A stretch of 64,000 nucleotides of DNA. It comes from Limnephilus marmoratus (taxonomy: Eukaryota; Arthropoda; Insecta; Trichoptera; Limnephilidae). The position numbers and the translations under genes were made by a program. Under the pieces are notes generated by a model, which did no database searches, had not been told where the DNA came from, and worked only from the letters and a program-made list of their open reading frames with translations. The first letter of the stretch is position 1. Every line of letters begins with the position of its first letter. The stretch is taken from assembly GCA_917880885.1 (NCBI GenBank), contig OU862908.1:49869819-49933818 (forward strand), in the 5' to 3' direction. Of this stretch, positions 45,455 through 56,302 are shown piece after piece.

Positions 45455-45850
45455 AAAAGAACTTGAAGAGTATCATTGAACATTTGAGAAAAATTTTATG
45501 GATTAACTACTCTCCTAGGTAGCTAATAGGAACATCAAACATTTGGAAAATCACGGGTTAGTTTAGAAGTGTATTGAAGAATTACATGGAATATTCGAGG
45601 AGAAAATTATAGAACAATTACTCTCGTAGGTATCAATCATTTACATGAAACAGTTGACAAATCACGGAATAGTCAAATATAAGAGTATTGAAGAATTACA
45701 AGGAAGATTCGAGTAAAATTTTGTGGGGTAATTACTCTCATAGACATCAATCATTTACAAGAAGCAGTTGAAAAATCACGGGATGGCCTAATAAAAAGTA
45801 TCAATCAGTTACATGAGACAACTGGAAAATCACGGGATAGTAAAAATTTT
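45455..45850 (+). repeat. Tandem repeat, about 115-bp unit, ~3.5 copies
   Basis: Each unit carries GAAGAATTACA-like, ATTACTCTC-AGG and TCAATCATTTACATGA-like words and ends GAAAAATCACGGGATAG-like. Units begin near 45460, 45567 and 45681, with a partial copy near 45797. It lies only within the 6.3-kb insertion. Confidence 0.75.
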
Positions 45851-47423
45851 ACCAAAAGTTGAACCTTGGGGGAAAATTTGGAAAACAGTTCAACAATAGG
45901 AGGCAGTGGTCGCTCCTTAAATACAAGGGCCATTAACCAAACACATAATAGAGATGGCAATCTCTTAAATAAAATTGCCAACCAAACAAAACAAAAAGCT
46001 TGGAGTTTTGGCGAATCTCCAGAACATATCGCCAGATAATTGCTTATTATATTAGTATCTATTAATATTTCCCACTCTTGGTATGTATATATTCGGTCAT
46101 CGGTTAAGGTTTTGTGGAGAATTCCTTCTCACGAAATCCGAGCTCGGGATTTGAGACTGGCTAGACTCAAAATTGCGAGTTATAATCCTACCCAAACGTA
46201 TGTTTACATATATATCTTTCTATGTACTGTACACTGGTTGATGTGGACCCGCTTACAATTAGCGTTTTAGACTCGACAGAGTTACTCTCACATCATCTCT
46301 TGTACGTGGAGGGAGGATTCACGACCCGTAACTCTGCAAAACACCGTGAGTATATGATTGCATATAGGACGAAACCGGTTCGCCCTAAGTAAATAGTAGA
46401 CCTTGGAGGAGTAGGAATTTGGGGGTATCTAGGCTCAGATGACGACTTGGAGGCAGTGCATGATGGCAAAAGGAAGGACGGTTAGGACGCGATAACTTAG
46501 GTATCAATTAACCGATCCGCGCCAGAAGATTGTGCGAATTTCTAGTCAGAAATTGATCACCTGGTTTACTTGTAGGAGGAAGGCGCCAAATTTTCGGCAG
46601 AAAAGGGGTATTCTGAGTTCGTCTAATATGCAATCTATTAATTACATTAACCTACTAAACCCATCTTTATATGTACCTTATAGCAGCTGAATCGGATTGG
46701 AGAGATGACAAGCAGATACAAAACAATCATAATCAAATTTACTAACAATTAACCATTTGAGTCATACTTAATTATCTGTTCAATTAAACATGCGTGATTT
46801 CGATTAGTACAGGTTATTTACGAGTTCGTTAGGATGTAGGAAAACATAATAAGCGACGGAGGAAAGTTAGCTCTTTTAGAGAAAGTATTTAAAGTTAGAT
46901 TTGCAAGAGAGAGACCAATACAGTTTGAAACTCAACGCTCTGTCCAGAATCAAGAAGTTACCACAAAATGAAAGTAATTAAAGTCCCATATCATAAATCA
47001 AAAAAATTACACAACGTTTGATGGAGTTTAATTACAACATAAATACGAAAATATTTACGTTCAAGGTCGTAAATAACGTATTAATTAGTTAAGTACATAT
47101 ATCTCTAAAGGTATATAGTGCAAGGGAGCTTTAAGTAGCTTTCTGTAGTTATCAAAGAAAATAAGGGTCCAATTTTCATGAAGGCTTGTGTGACGTAGGG
47201 AAGGAATTTTCCATCCCTACTACACACATGCAAAGCCTTAAAAATTTAAATATCGATCAGAGCCAAAAGAAAAGTTCAAGAAAACTTGAAGGGATGAAAG
47301 AATTCCAAAAATAGTAAAAAGTTAAAAGAGGTAGAAGAGAGAAGTATCACACTTTCTTGCCGATGACCAGGAGTAGAAAAATAAAAGAAATCAAAATCAG
47401 CATCGAAAGATAGAAATATCACA

Positions 47424-47515
47424 CACTTGGGGTGACCTATGGCAGAGGTGTTGGTTATCCAATAAAGGTTCCCGGGGCGGCGGTACCCATTCCCGCCTCC
47501 CAAATTGAAAGTGCG
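47424..47515 (-). mobile_element. Jockey-derived element, 5' part of a split copy
   Basis: On the minus strand: TTTGGGAGGCGGGAATGGG, GGTACCGCCGCC, ATAACCAACACCTCTGCC, GTCACCCCAAGTG. It is the head module that continues at 41099 going left. Confidence 0.75.
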
Positions 47516-47913
47516 CATCTTAAAAAAATATTCTTCGCCATTACTTTGAAATTCTTTATTATGCTGGCTTTTTTATATTTATCTGGAAAAGAGCTATATA
47601 CACACCCATAGTAATAAACGAGCTTAGGCGAAATAGTTAATTTTATTTTATTACCTTGTTTTTAATTAATTGTAATGCAGTGGACCTGCGAACGTGGAAG
47701 AATGACGTCATTTACTGTCAAACTATTGTGAAATTAGATATGAGCGCATCAACAGAATACTGCCTGCTTATTACATAAGAATAATGTTTAAACCATTTAA
47801 TTAATTCACCTTGAAATTTAGGAGGTAGAGGTGTAGTCAAAATAACATCTTTGAAACACAATCAGGTAGAAATGCTTAGAAATTTTTTTCCATCGGAGAG
47901 CTAATAGTTCAGA
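47516..47913. other. No feature recognised
   Basis: AT-rich intron DNA before the RT-tail pseudogene. Confidence 0.5.
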
Positions 47914-49270
47914 AATGTACAAAATAATTTGCAAGGCAGATATAAACATTACACCTTTAAATTTATATGACGAGAATGCCAACATTCTTATAAATACTAA
48001 CCAGGAATTATTAGATTCCTGGTCAAATAAAATTATTCACGCAAAACACTTCAATTATCTCATCCAAACGTATGTTGACAAACTTTCATCAAACAAATGG
48101 TTGAGTATTGGAGAGTTGAGCGCAGAAATAGAAGGATTTATGCTTGCCATTCAAGAAAGAGTCATTAATACTAAAAATTATAGGATGAATATAATCAAAG
48201 ATATAAATATAATTGGTGATTAATATAGAAAATGTTTAGCTGTTCCGGAAACTATGGAAATATTATATCGGGATGTTCTGTATTAGCGCCGTCCGAGTAT
48301 ACATTCAGGCACAATCAGGTTTTAAAAATAATCCACCAAAGTTTGGAAATTAAACATAACTTGATTGACTGCCGTAATATAGTACCATATTATGAATATG
48401 AACCAAATTCATTTTTAGAAAATGAATTTTATAAAATATATTATGATAAAACTTTACTAACAGACAGAACAATTAGTCATAATTCATAATTAATTATAAT
48501 GAAAAATTACTACACTTAGACATTTTTCATGATTCCTTGCAAACACACAAAACTAATATATTAAATTTCTTGGCGTGATATAATTGTTTTAAAATTACTT
48601 ACACTTAACTTTTTATCAAACTTTAATCAGTCAATTACAATTAGTGAGCATATAATTCTTGATTTTAAAATGTCTCCTTATCTCCCCCCCCCCTCTTTTT
48701 CTTCCTTTTTATTATTATTACTTCATTCATTCAATAATTAAGTTTTAAGACCGGTTCATATCTCAGGTGTAATTACCAAATGACATTCTATGGACTTGCG
48801 TAATAGGTACATAACCATGTAATAATTTAATTTAACATACCTTATAATCTGTATTATAATGTACTGTGTATGTCTTAATAAACAAATAAATAAATAAATA
48901 AATAATAAACACGATATAGTTTTACATCACAAAATTTAAAAAAAATAACTTATATCATTGATGTAGCTATTCCAAATTTCTCTAATATTCAATAATCTGT
49001 TTCTGAAAAAAATGAGATTAAAAGAATTTGGCATTCCCAGACTATAAAAATATTACCATTTATTATTTCGGCTACTGGCATTATACCTAGCTTTCTCATT
49101 CAAAATTTAGGCATATTAGATTTGTCAAAGAATTTATATATAAAAATGCAAAAATCAGTCATTTTAAATACATGTAGGATTACAAAAGATTTTTTAAATA
49201 TTTACATTGAGGGATCAGTAAGATTTATAGGTCCAATTAGGAGTTCCACAGAGCCGAACTGATATGAAAA
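47914..49270 (+). pseudogene. Non-LTR retrotransposon C-terminal protein, broken and interrupted
   Basis: Piece 1 (47914-48222): GELSAEIEGFMLAIQERVIN. After a stop and frameshift, piece 2 (to 48487): ISGCSVLAPSEYTFRHNQV, YYEYEP, YDKTLLTDRTISHN. Piece 3 starts about 48905: DIVLHHKI, frameshift, ITYIIDVAIPNFSNIQ, then KRIWHSQTIKILPFIISATG, LSKNLYIKMQKSVILNTCRI (open from 49014 to 49270 without an ATG). The order CxxC...H-I-SGCSVLA...RTDRTI..N-PDI...IDVAIP matches the C-terminus of a non-LTR family I recall from many arthropods. The gap 48490-48902 is a separate insertion. Confidence 0.65.
48490..48902 (+). mobile_element. LINE 3'-UTR fragment with (AATA)n tail, inserted in the RT pseudogene
   Basis: Protein homology stops at 48487 and resumes at about 48905. 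The intervening DNA is non-coding and ends in (AAATA)n (48883-48902), as expected for a heavily 5'-truncated LINE. A C10 run lies at about 48686. A target duplication is not clear. Confidence 0.55.
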
Positions 49271-49610
49271 TATCTGGAGTTGATGAATTATTTTCCTATT
49301 TGGTCTCTTTGACATGTTGTTCTTGTATTATTTTGTATTTATTATACTTATATAGTGCAAGTGCATAACGTGGATTGACTAGGTGATCATTTGTGGAAAA
49401 GTGTGTGAAAGGGTTTCCTGCGGGAACGATTTAAACAGGACATAAAATCTGAAGCATAACCATTTTAACCATTTTTTTAAATCGACTTATGACTAAGTAT
49501 ATTTTATATAAGTATGCAACCAAATGAATATTTACAAAATCCATGTTTGTTGTTCTACTTCTAAGTTGTCTTATTTTTCGCATGAGTTTCTTTTTTTGCC
49601 TTTTTATGTA
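49271..49610. other. No feature recognised
   Basis: AT-rich gap between two opposed retroelement remnants. The frame 49524-49811 is a shadow of the RTE pseudogene. Confidence 0.5.
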
Positions 49611-50541
49611 ATACCTTCTTCTTCTTCTTGTTGTGCCTTGTCCGTTCAACGGACGTTGGCTATCATGTTGGCTATGCGGACTTTGTTTACTGCGGCCCGG
49701 AACAGCTCCACGGTAGACTGGCCAAACCACTGTCTCAAGTTTTTCAGCCATGAGGTTCTCCTTCTTCCAGGGCCCCGTCTTCCGGCAATCTTTCCCTGCA
49801 TTATGAGATGAAGGATCTCATACTTCTCTGGATGTCTCATCACGTGTCCAAGATATTGAAGTTTTCGGATTTTTATGGTTTTAATAACTTCCTTTTCTTT
49901 ATTCATCCGAACCATAACATCTTCATTTGTGACCCTGCCATCTAGCTTATTTTAAGAATTCTTCTGTAGATCCACATCTCGAATGCCTCAAGTCGCCTAA
50001 TTAATTCTTCAGTAAGCGTCCGTGCTTCCATTCCATAAAATAATATTGAAAATACGTAGCATCTGACCATTCGCATTCGTAATCCAAGGTTGAGATCATG
50101 ACTGCAGAACATTTTTTTCATGCGGATAAAGGTTGCACGAGCTTGCTCAATGCGGCATTTGATTTCAACTGAATGATCCCATCTATCAATTACATTGCAG
50201 CCCAAGTATACAATACTTTGTACCTTCTCCAGTTTTGTTCCAGCAATATAAAGATGTTCATCCAATGCGTTATTTTTGCTTATGAGCATGTATTTTGTTT
50301 TATTTATATTCAGTTCTAGCCCAAAATTCTCACAAGTCTTCACTACTTGATTCAGCAAAAGTTTTAACTCCTCAATGTTACTTGTTAGAAGTACCGGATC
50401 ATCTGCATAACGCAGGTAATACCGGTCGCACCCAATACTAGTGTAGATTGAATGGTATATTTTCGTATTTACCTCGGTTACCCACCGACTATATGCTGGA
50501 CGAAAGGGACAATGTACTTGTCTGTGTTTACATCGATCCAA
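49611..50541 (-). pseudogene. RTE-type retrotransposon, RT C-terminal half, with (AAG)n tail
   Basis: Minus strand: LRYADDPVLL (YADD block), ELNINKTKYMLIS, IVYLGCNVIDRWDHSVEIKCRI, GLRMRMVRCYVFSILFYGME, RRLEAFEMWIYRRILKIS, then a TAG stop and frameshift, VTNEDVMVRMNKEKE, KLQYLGHVMRHPEKY, GRRGPGRRRTSWLKN. Order and wording are those of RTE/'endonuclease-reverse transcriptase' proteins. The element ends in an AAGAAGAAG tail near 49615 and is 5'-truncated just before YADD; residues before about 50440 do not look like RT. A Pro replaces the usual residue after YADD. Confidence 0.8.
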
Positions 50542-51339
50542 GAATAATAGGATGAAAGCCGGGATTTATTGGTTTAATTAAATCTCTGCTAATTGATTAT
50601 AAGGATTTTTTATGGTACGATTCGGACAGGTTCATCAACCATTTTTGTGGAACTATGTAGTGACGATGATATAACGATTTTATAATTATTCATTTGTAGA
50701 CGTATTTTCGTTCAGACTTGAGGACAATGAAAATAATCTTTCTTTCGAATTAAACAAACCTTTAAGAAATCAACGTTGTAATTCACAAAAAAGGTGCTAA
50801 AAATTTGAATTTAAGAACATTTTCTCTTGTTCCAGTTTAGAATCAATGAACATGAATTATTCATCAAAGAAAGAAACAAAAAACCTTGAGATATTTTTCA
50901 AAAATATATTATTCAAACAAACTTTGAAATGTTTCCAAAAAAAGTTTTGTATCAAAAGTTTTGGTCTACTTGAAATTCAAAGATAATATTATTTAAGTGT
51001 TATTTCAAATAACAAGAGAAACCGGCAATGAACCCAATATTATTTAGGCCTACTACATTCGCAGATTGAATTTCTCTCAAAGATACAGGTAATGGGTATC
51101 TGGCACACATTTTAAAATGCAGAAACCTCATTGCTTTAATTTATTGGAAGAATCAAGACAAATTCTAATTTTTATAGGTATATATGTTAACTCGGCCTAG
51201 CTAGGATTATAAAAGATTGGCAGTTAGATTTTGAGGTTGTGAATTCTAGGGTACCTGAAGGATGCATTTTAAAGGTAGAATTAATATTATTGCAAAGAGT
51301 TGAAGAAGTTGACTTCTTTTAAGTGTTTGGTTAACTTAA
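50542..51339. other. No feature recognised
   Basis: AT-rich intron DNA, no repeat or domain found. Confidence 0.5.
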
Positions 51340-51960
51340 TCTACGACATGGCTTCTTCGGGTGTCCTCTACTTATACTGCCATTCACTTCCTCGTCATAC
51401 ATTCTCCTTCAACCCTTTTCTTCGTTCATTACATAAGCATACCACATTTTACCACACATAAATATTTGATAAATTTGATCGGGCTATGTCCCCGACTTCT
51501 TCAACCACTTGCTTCCACGTCGCATATTCACCACTTGTCCATTTCTTCATTCATAACATACGACTCGACGAGTATTTTCCATACATAAATATTTGTTTCA
51601 CTTGATCGTGTCATGTCTTCCTCGGGGGTCTCCATCTTCTTTTATCGTTCTCTTCAAGGTCATGCATTCTTCGTACATCTCTTTCGTCGATCATCTCGCA
51701 CGCTTGCCTCATTTTACCATAAATACCTACTTATTCGTTTTTTATCTTCTTCGGGCGTCCCTGACCCTTTCGACCATTCATTTCATGTTGGATTATGAAA
51801 TCTACATGATTATTGTAAAAAAATATACATTATATCGGCTTGAATTTGACTCCGTATCTCAATCCACGGCATTTATAATGTGTCATGTCTTTCTCTGGCT
51901 TCCCCGACTTTTTATACTACTACTGTATACCATATTGTTTCTGTTAAAAAACTATATTTC
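51340..51960 (+). repeat. Degenerate tandem repeat, ~125-145-bp unit, 4-5 copies
   Basis: A unit with CTTCCTCGGGNGTCYCC, CATTC-TTC, a TTTTACCA-ACATAAATA block and CACTTGATCGTGTCATG recurs at about 51340, 51485, 51609, 51737 and 51885. The same CACTTGATCGTGYC wording occurs at 62750-62785, so it belongs to a dispersed family. Frames across it (51593-51967) are not genes. Confidence 0.6.
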
Positions 51961-52837
51961 ATCATAGTTTTTCATGTGTATTTATGTAGAAAAGAGATCA
52001 CGATGAAAACAGAAATCATAGGTAATTAATTTGTTCATCTTAATAATTCCACTTCTTTAAATGAACTATTAAAATTCTTCAGAAATTCATGAACACATTT
52101 CAAGCATTTTCATAAAAAGTAATATTAATGACCACTTTTTTATTTATTTATTTATTTATTTATTTACACATATACGGCACAAATCGTGCCATTAACATAA
52201 TTGACATACTTATAATACTACAACAACATGAAGAATAACAATATAAATGTTAGTCAAATTTAAGAAAAAAGGTAAAAAGTAAGGTAATAAGTAGTGTATA
52301 AAAACAATAATATATAAAAGTAAATTATAAAGTGAATAGTTAAAGATATAAAGTATTAAGTACAAACTATAAATTAAAGTACAAAACTAAATTAATTAAA
52401 GTACAAACTATAAATAGTTTAAAATATAAAGTATTAAAGTACAAACTATAAATTATTAGGTAAAAGTAAAAATAAAAATTTAAAGAGAGAAATAAAACAA
52501 TAAAATGTACAAATAAGATACCTATCTTAAGGTACCTACAAAGATTTAAATATAAAATATAAAAAGTAATAAATCCTGGATTATGTTAACTGATATGATA
52601 AATTTTACAAGTACCTATGATTTCTAGTGCATTAATAGTTTTAGAAGTACTGGTAGGCATATAACATATTATGTTTACATGAAGTATTTACGTGGTACTA
52701 GCAAACAAATTTAGTTTAACGCATCTTTTGTATGAAGCCAGATTACCGGCAGCGTTATCGATATTAGCATATTCATTGCCTAAAATATGCAAGCGATTTA
52801 TGGTAAAAAATAAGGTCATTGAGTATTCTTCTATCTT

Positions 52838-53042
52838 TTAACCTGTGAAAGGCCAGGAACGTGCCCGCACGCGAAACTCGAATTTCAAAAAAGAATATTA
52901 ATTCAAATAATTTGGATGCGATTTAAATTTTTTTGTATAAAGAAACTGTACCAAGGAAAAGCTCAGAATAGCTTCCTCCATTCTTGTTCTTAAGGTAATT
53001 TAAAAAAGGTAAGGTAAAAAACCCTGGCCTTTGACAGGTTAA
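52838..53042. mobile_element. 205-bp piggyBac-like TTAA MITE inside an RT gene
   Basis: Ends TTAACCTGTGAAAGGCCAGG (52838) and the complement TTAACCTGTCAAAGGCCAGG (53042) differ at one of 20 bases. TTAA-CC ends fit piggyBac. Taking out the element with one TTAA leaves the RT frame continuous (LLSL then KDRRIL). Confidence 0.9.
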
Positions 53043-54518
53043 CGATAAGAGTCGCATTTTTTGTAATAAAGATTCATAGTTTATGTCAACCGCGGGAATA
53101 CCTAATTTGAAATTAATTGATCTGAGAAATTTGCGTTGGATTCTTTCAATGGAGTTTGCATGGCTTTTGTAGAAAGGGTTCCATATGGGGGAATTGTATT
53201 CTAAATGACTCCTAACCAGAGTTGTATATAGTATTTTGAATGTTTGGATATTTTTGAAATCTCTACAAATTCTTACAATGAAGCCCAGCATTTTCATTGC
53301 TTTACCAGTTATTATATCAATGTGGTTGGTAAATAGTAGCTTAGAGTCGAAGGTTATTCCAAGGTCCCTTATTACAGGTACTGACAATAAACTGTGATTG
53401 TTAAAAGAGTAACTATATTTGATAGGGTTTTTAATTCTAAAGAAACTCATGATTTGACATTTTTTAATGTTAAGTGTAAGTTTGTTAATGGTACACCATT
53501 CTACGAATTTTATAAAATTGGATTGGAGGGACAAGCAGTCGTATATATTTTTTATGATTTTATATATTTTCATGTCATCAGCAAATAATAATATGTTAAC
53601 ATCAGTGAATATGGAGGTGACATCATTTATGAATAGTATAAACAATATTGGACCAAGGTGCGAACCCTGAGGCACACCACTAGTGGCTTCAAATTCATAA
53701 GACAAGTGTTCTTTGATACAGACAGTTAGTACACGTTTTGATAAATAATTCTTAATCCAACATAATAAATTACCACTTATTCCTAATTTAGACAATTTAT
53801 TTATAAGAATTTTAATGCAAACCTTATCAAAGGCTTTACTGAAATCCGTGTAAATTGAGTCAACTTGTTCTCTATTAGCAAGAGCACCAGAGATAAAATG
53901 TTCATACAGTGTAAGGTTAGTTAAGGTAGATCGTCCAGAGATAAACCCATGTTGAAATGATGAGATATTAAATTTTATGCAAGAACATATTTTTTGAAGA
54001 ATTAACTTTTCAAAAATTTTTGGTATTGACGATTGTATGCATATTGGTCTGTAATTTTCAACTAAAGACTTGTCTCCGCTTTTAAATATTGGAGTGAGAA
54101 AGCTATTTTTCCATATTTGTGGGAACTTGCCTGTTAAAAGTGATTGATTAAATAGTAGGTACAGAGAGTAAGAGACACTACCCCCACAGTTTTTTAGAAA
54201 TACGGGGGGAATTTTATCTGGCCCTGAGCACGATTTAGGTTCCAGTAGTTTGATACATGCTGCAATTTCTTTAATCTCAATATGTATCTGAGATAGTTGT
54301 AAATTTATATCTGACTCAAAGTTTGGAATGTCTTCATCAGGGATATCTGTTTCATATACATCCTTAAAAAAATCTGCAAACAAATTGACAATTTCTTTGA
54401 TTTTACAGGAAGTTTTCAGTTTATAGTGCATAGTTTCAGGTATGCCAAGGTTGTTGTTATTTTGGGCTTTACAATAGTTGAAAAAATGTTTTACATTGTT
54501 ACCAATCGAAAATTCCAC
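52923..54518 (-). CDS. Non-LTR reverse transcriptase, RT domain open but C-terminus replaced by MITE
   Basis: 531 codons. The RT reads: KSCSGPDKIPPVF, NYRPICI, TDFSKAFDKV (first catalytic Asp), SGVPQGSHLGPILF, LLFADDMKIY (Asp pair), then RDLGITFDSKLLF and LVRSHLEYNSPIWNP. Native sequence stops at LLSL (about 53043); the last ~36 codons, from TCQRPGF on, are MITE DNA. After the MITE, the native frame resumes at 52837 as KDRRILNDLIFYHKSL. The ATG used is internal, since homology extends upstream (NVCNKLSNICYNNYIKN). No stop breaks the RT core, so it is a fairly young copy, but without an endonuclease domain. Confidence 0.85.
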   Translation of the reverse strand: MEFSIGNNVKHFFNYCKAQNNNNLGIPETMHYKLKTSCKIKEIVNLFADFFKDVYETDIPDEDIPNFESDINLQLSQIHIEIKEIAACIKLLEPKSCSGPDKIPPVFLKNCGGSVSYSLYLLFNQSLLTGKFPQIWKNSFLTPIFKSGDKSLVENYRPICIQSSIPKIFEKLILQKICSCIKFNISSFQHGFISGRSTLTNLTLYEHFISGALANREQVDSIYTDFSKAFDKVCIKILINKLSKLGISGNLLCWIKNYLSKRVLTVCIKEHLSYEFEATSGVPQGSHLGPILFILFINDVTSIFTDVNILLFADDMKIYKIIKNIYDCLSLQSNFIKFVEWCTINKLTLNIKKCQIMSFFRIKNPIKYSYSFNNHSLLSVPVIRDLGITFDSKLLFTNHIDIITGKAMKMLGFIVRICRDFKNIQTFKILYTTLVRSHLEYNSPIWNPFYKSHANSIERIQRKFLRSINFKLGIPAVDINYESLLQKMRLLSLTCQRPGFFTLPFLNYLKNKNGGSYSELFLGTVSLYKKI

Positions 54519-54620
54519 ATTCTTAATATAATTATTATAACAAATGTTTGATAATTTATTACAAACATTTCGGGGTATAATAGTGGCAATTAATTTTCGG
54601 GGTATAATAGTGGCAATTAA

Positions 54621-55991
54621 TTTAATGTATTTCTATTACTTAAAAGCGAAAACAAAAAAACCTTATTTTATTATTAGAAAATTACTCTATAAGATAAGAT
54701 AAGATAAGATCATCTGCCAGCGGCTATATGACGGTTTGACAATACCTAGGATAGGAAGGCAAAACAGTTCCAATGCTAAGTATTAAAAATAATTAGCCTA
54801 GCCCTTTTAGTAAAATTAATTTCTAGATATTCAAAATTCTTACTTTGCATTTTATAGAAGATATATTTTATGACTGTCCTATATCTAAACAACAGTATTT
54901 TGTTTAAAAAAGAGCCATTTTCCTCGAAGTTAAAGAAATACTTTAAAAAATTCTCCGAAAAAAGATTTTATTCAAGCTGTCAAGGTACCACTTTCCTTGC
55001 GAAACAAAAAAACTATATTGAAATTTTATGACATTTTGTACTCGTCCGAAGAGTTTTTCAATAAGTAGATTACATTTTAGAAGTATTGGTGTTGGATCAG
55101 TTTCCATGCTTTTTGTCTTTCACAATAATTTATTTCTTCGGGTACAGGTTTATTAAAATTGAAAGGCGAAGTTAGGTGCTAAATTGTCTTACTTGTAATG
55201 GTAAATAAAAATCCCTTGTATAATGGTACAAAATCCGAAGCCTCTTAAGAAGAAACGAGGCGGTTGAAGATGCGCACGTAGTAGTCACTTCCAGGAAAAG
55301 GCTGGGATTAATGAGATTTCTAATCAGAGGAAGGTTGTATGGGATATAGTACGTGCATGCTACCGCGTGTATTGGCAGGATTATCTCCGGGTAAATATCT
55401 AAATCAAAGTGTGTACCCGCATTAATTGAGACGGAAAACTTTGTCATCCTAGAAAACTGCTAAGCAACTTACCACTTAGGAGAATTCCACCCGTATCGGC
55501 CGCAACAAAGGAGTAAGGTAGTGAAAACCTTCCTAATGCACTACTTATATACTTGCAACTTGAATAAGGTTCGAAGGGATGCGATTTAGGTGAAGGTGGT
55601 GTAACGGATTTTTTGTGAATTACCTGAAGCGGTAGCTGTGACTAAATTCGTGCAAGTAAGAGGACTGTACGTGACATGACTACAATTTGAAAATGAACAC
55701 CGAAACAGATGTCGTAAAATAATTACGCAATAAAACAATATCACTTCACATGTTAAAAAGGATTAGGTACGTAGAAATTCGTATGGTCTATCGCAAACTA
55801 AACACAAAAACACCTTGAAAAACCTTTTACGAGTTTTTCGATTTCAGACGTCAGATTTTTGTTTTGGGTTTAGGTAATCCATGACTCACTATTTAGTGAT
55901 GTGATTGACGTTGATGTAAAATATTTGGTGAACTTTTAAGGCTACTTTTTAAATATCCTAACTGCAGAATAACTATTTATTTTTGTTTCAG
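54621..55991. other. End of TkR intron 3, mostly unassigned
   Basis: Contains a (GATAA)n run at 54689-54710. The 55190-55600 stretch is less AT-rich, with a 91-codon minus frame that has no domain I know. The TkR acceptor TTTTGTTTCAG ends the intron. Confidence 0.5.
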
Positions 55992-56113
55992 TGCACGACC
56001 CTCCAAGAAGATTGCTAAAATCATAATCGGAGGGATCTGGTTACTGGCGTTAGCTATCGCTCTCCCGATGGCCTTTGCTCTAAGAGTAGATATTGTACAA
56101 GAAGTAGATTATG
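55992..56113 (+). CDS. TkR99D: TkR coding exon 4: ICL2 and TM4
   Basis: The acceptor TTTTTGTTTCAG ends at 55991 and the donor is TATG-GTGAGC. With the AG from exon 3 it codes S-ARPSKKIAKIIIGGIW, which is ICL2 and the TM4 Trp, then LLALAIALPMAFALRV. It ends in phase 1 after VQEVDY. The phase match and continuous homology support this as the true partner of exon 3, although the intron between them is 42.5 kb. Confidence 0.9.
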
Positions 56114-56207
56114 GTGAGCCTTAACATATTTGCCACAAACTTACTAATTCCGTTAATAATACAGTATTGTAGCTATCCACTTTCTCCTAATTCAATTTCT
56201 CTTTCAG

Positions 56208-56302
56208 ATGCTCACGTTGTGTACACGAAGCCTTTCTGTGTCCCCTACAATATGAGCGAAAGTTCAATGGTGATCTATCGAATGGTGTTATTTTTTCTAC
56301 AG
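56208..56302 (+). CDS. TkR99D: TkR coding exon 5: ECL2
   Basis: The acceptor TTTCTCTTTCAG ends at 56207 and the donor CAG-GTAAGA is at 56303. The split codon G|AT gives Asp. The exon reads DAHVVYTKPFCVPYNMSES and then YRMVLFFLQ at the start of TM5. The Cys in PFC is the expected ECL2 partner of the TM3 Cys. The 94-bp intron before it is the only short one in the gene. Confidence 0.9.

Larger units (their letters stand above)
41100..47423. mobile_element. 6.3-kb purine-rich insertion, unclassified, apparently non-coding
   Basis: It interrupts the jockey-derived element within CACTTG. CACTTG is present on both sides (41094-41099 and 47424-47429), and copy 30628-30725 shows the uninterrupted site. 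The insert begins TGATGAATTGC and ends ATATCACACA, so TG...CA with a 4- or 6-bp duplication, like an LTR or LTR element, but I find no terminal repeat between its ends and no gag, pol, RT or transposase. The + strand is strikingly rich in A and G across 41.2-45.9 kb. The longest frame (41561-41839, 92 codons, very basic) has no domain. Options: a giant solo LTR, a gene-less derivative, or a new type. Confidence 0.65.
52138..54620 (-). mobile_element. Non-LTR retrotransposon (CR1/jockey-like), 5'-truncated
   Basis: Minus-strand element with the full RT core, ending in (AAATA)n (about 52138-52165). It is split by a 205-bp TTAA MITE at 52838-53042. The 5' edge is near 54620, where a 27-bp stretch (CGGGGTATAATAGTGGCAAT) is duplicated in tandem (54568-54621). 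Confidence 0.85.

Noticed and set aside
45455..45850. CRISPR-like array
   Set aside because: Units are long, contiguous and diverged, in a eukaryotic intron; an ordinary tandem repeat.
41100..47423. Reading the 6.3-kb insert as a complete LTR retrotransposon
   Set aside because: TG...CA ends and a short duplication fit, but I could not find a matching terminal repeat or any gag/pol motif, so I left it unclassified.
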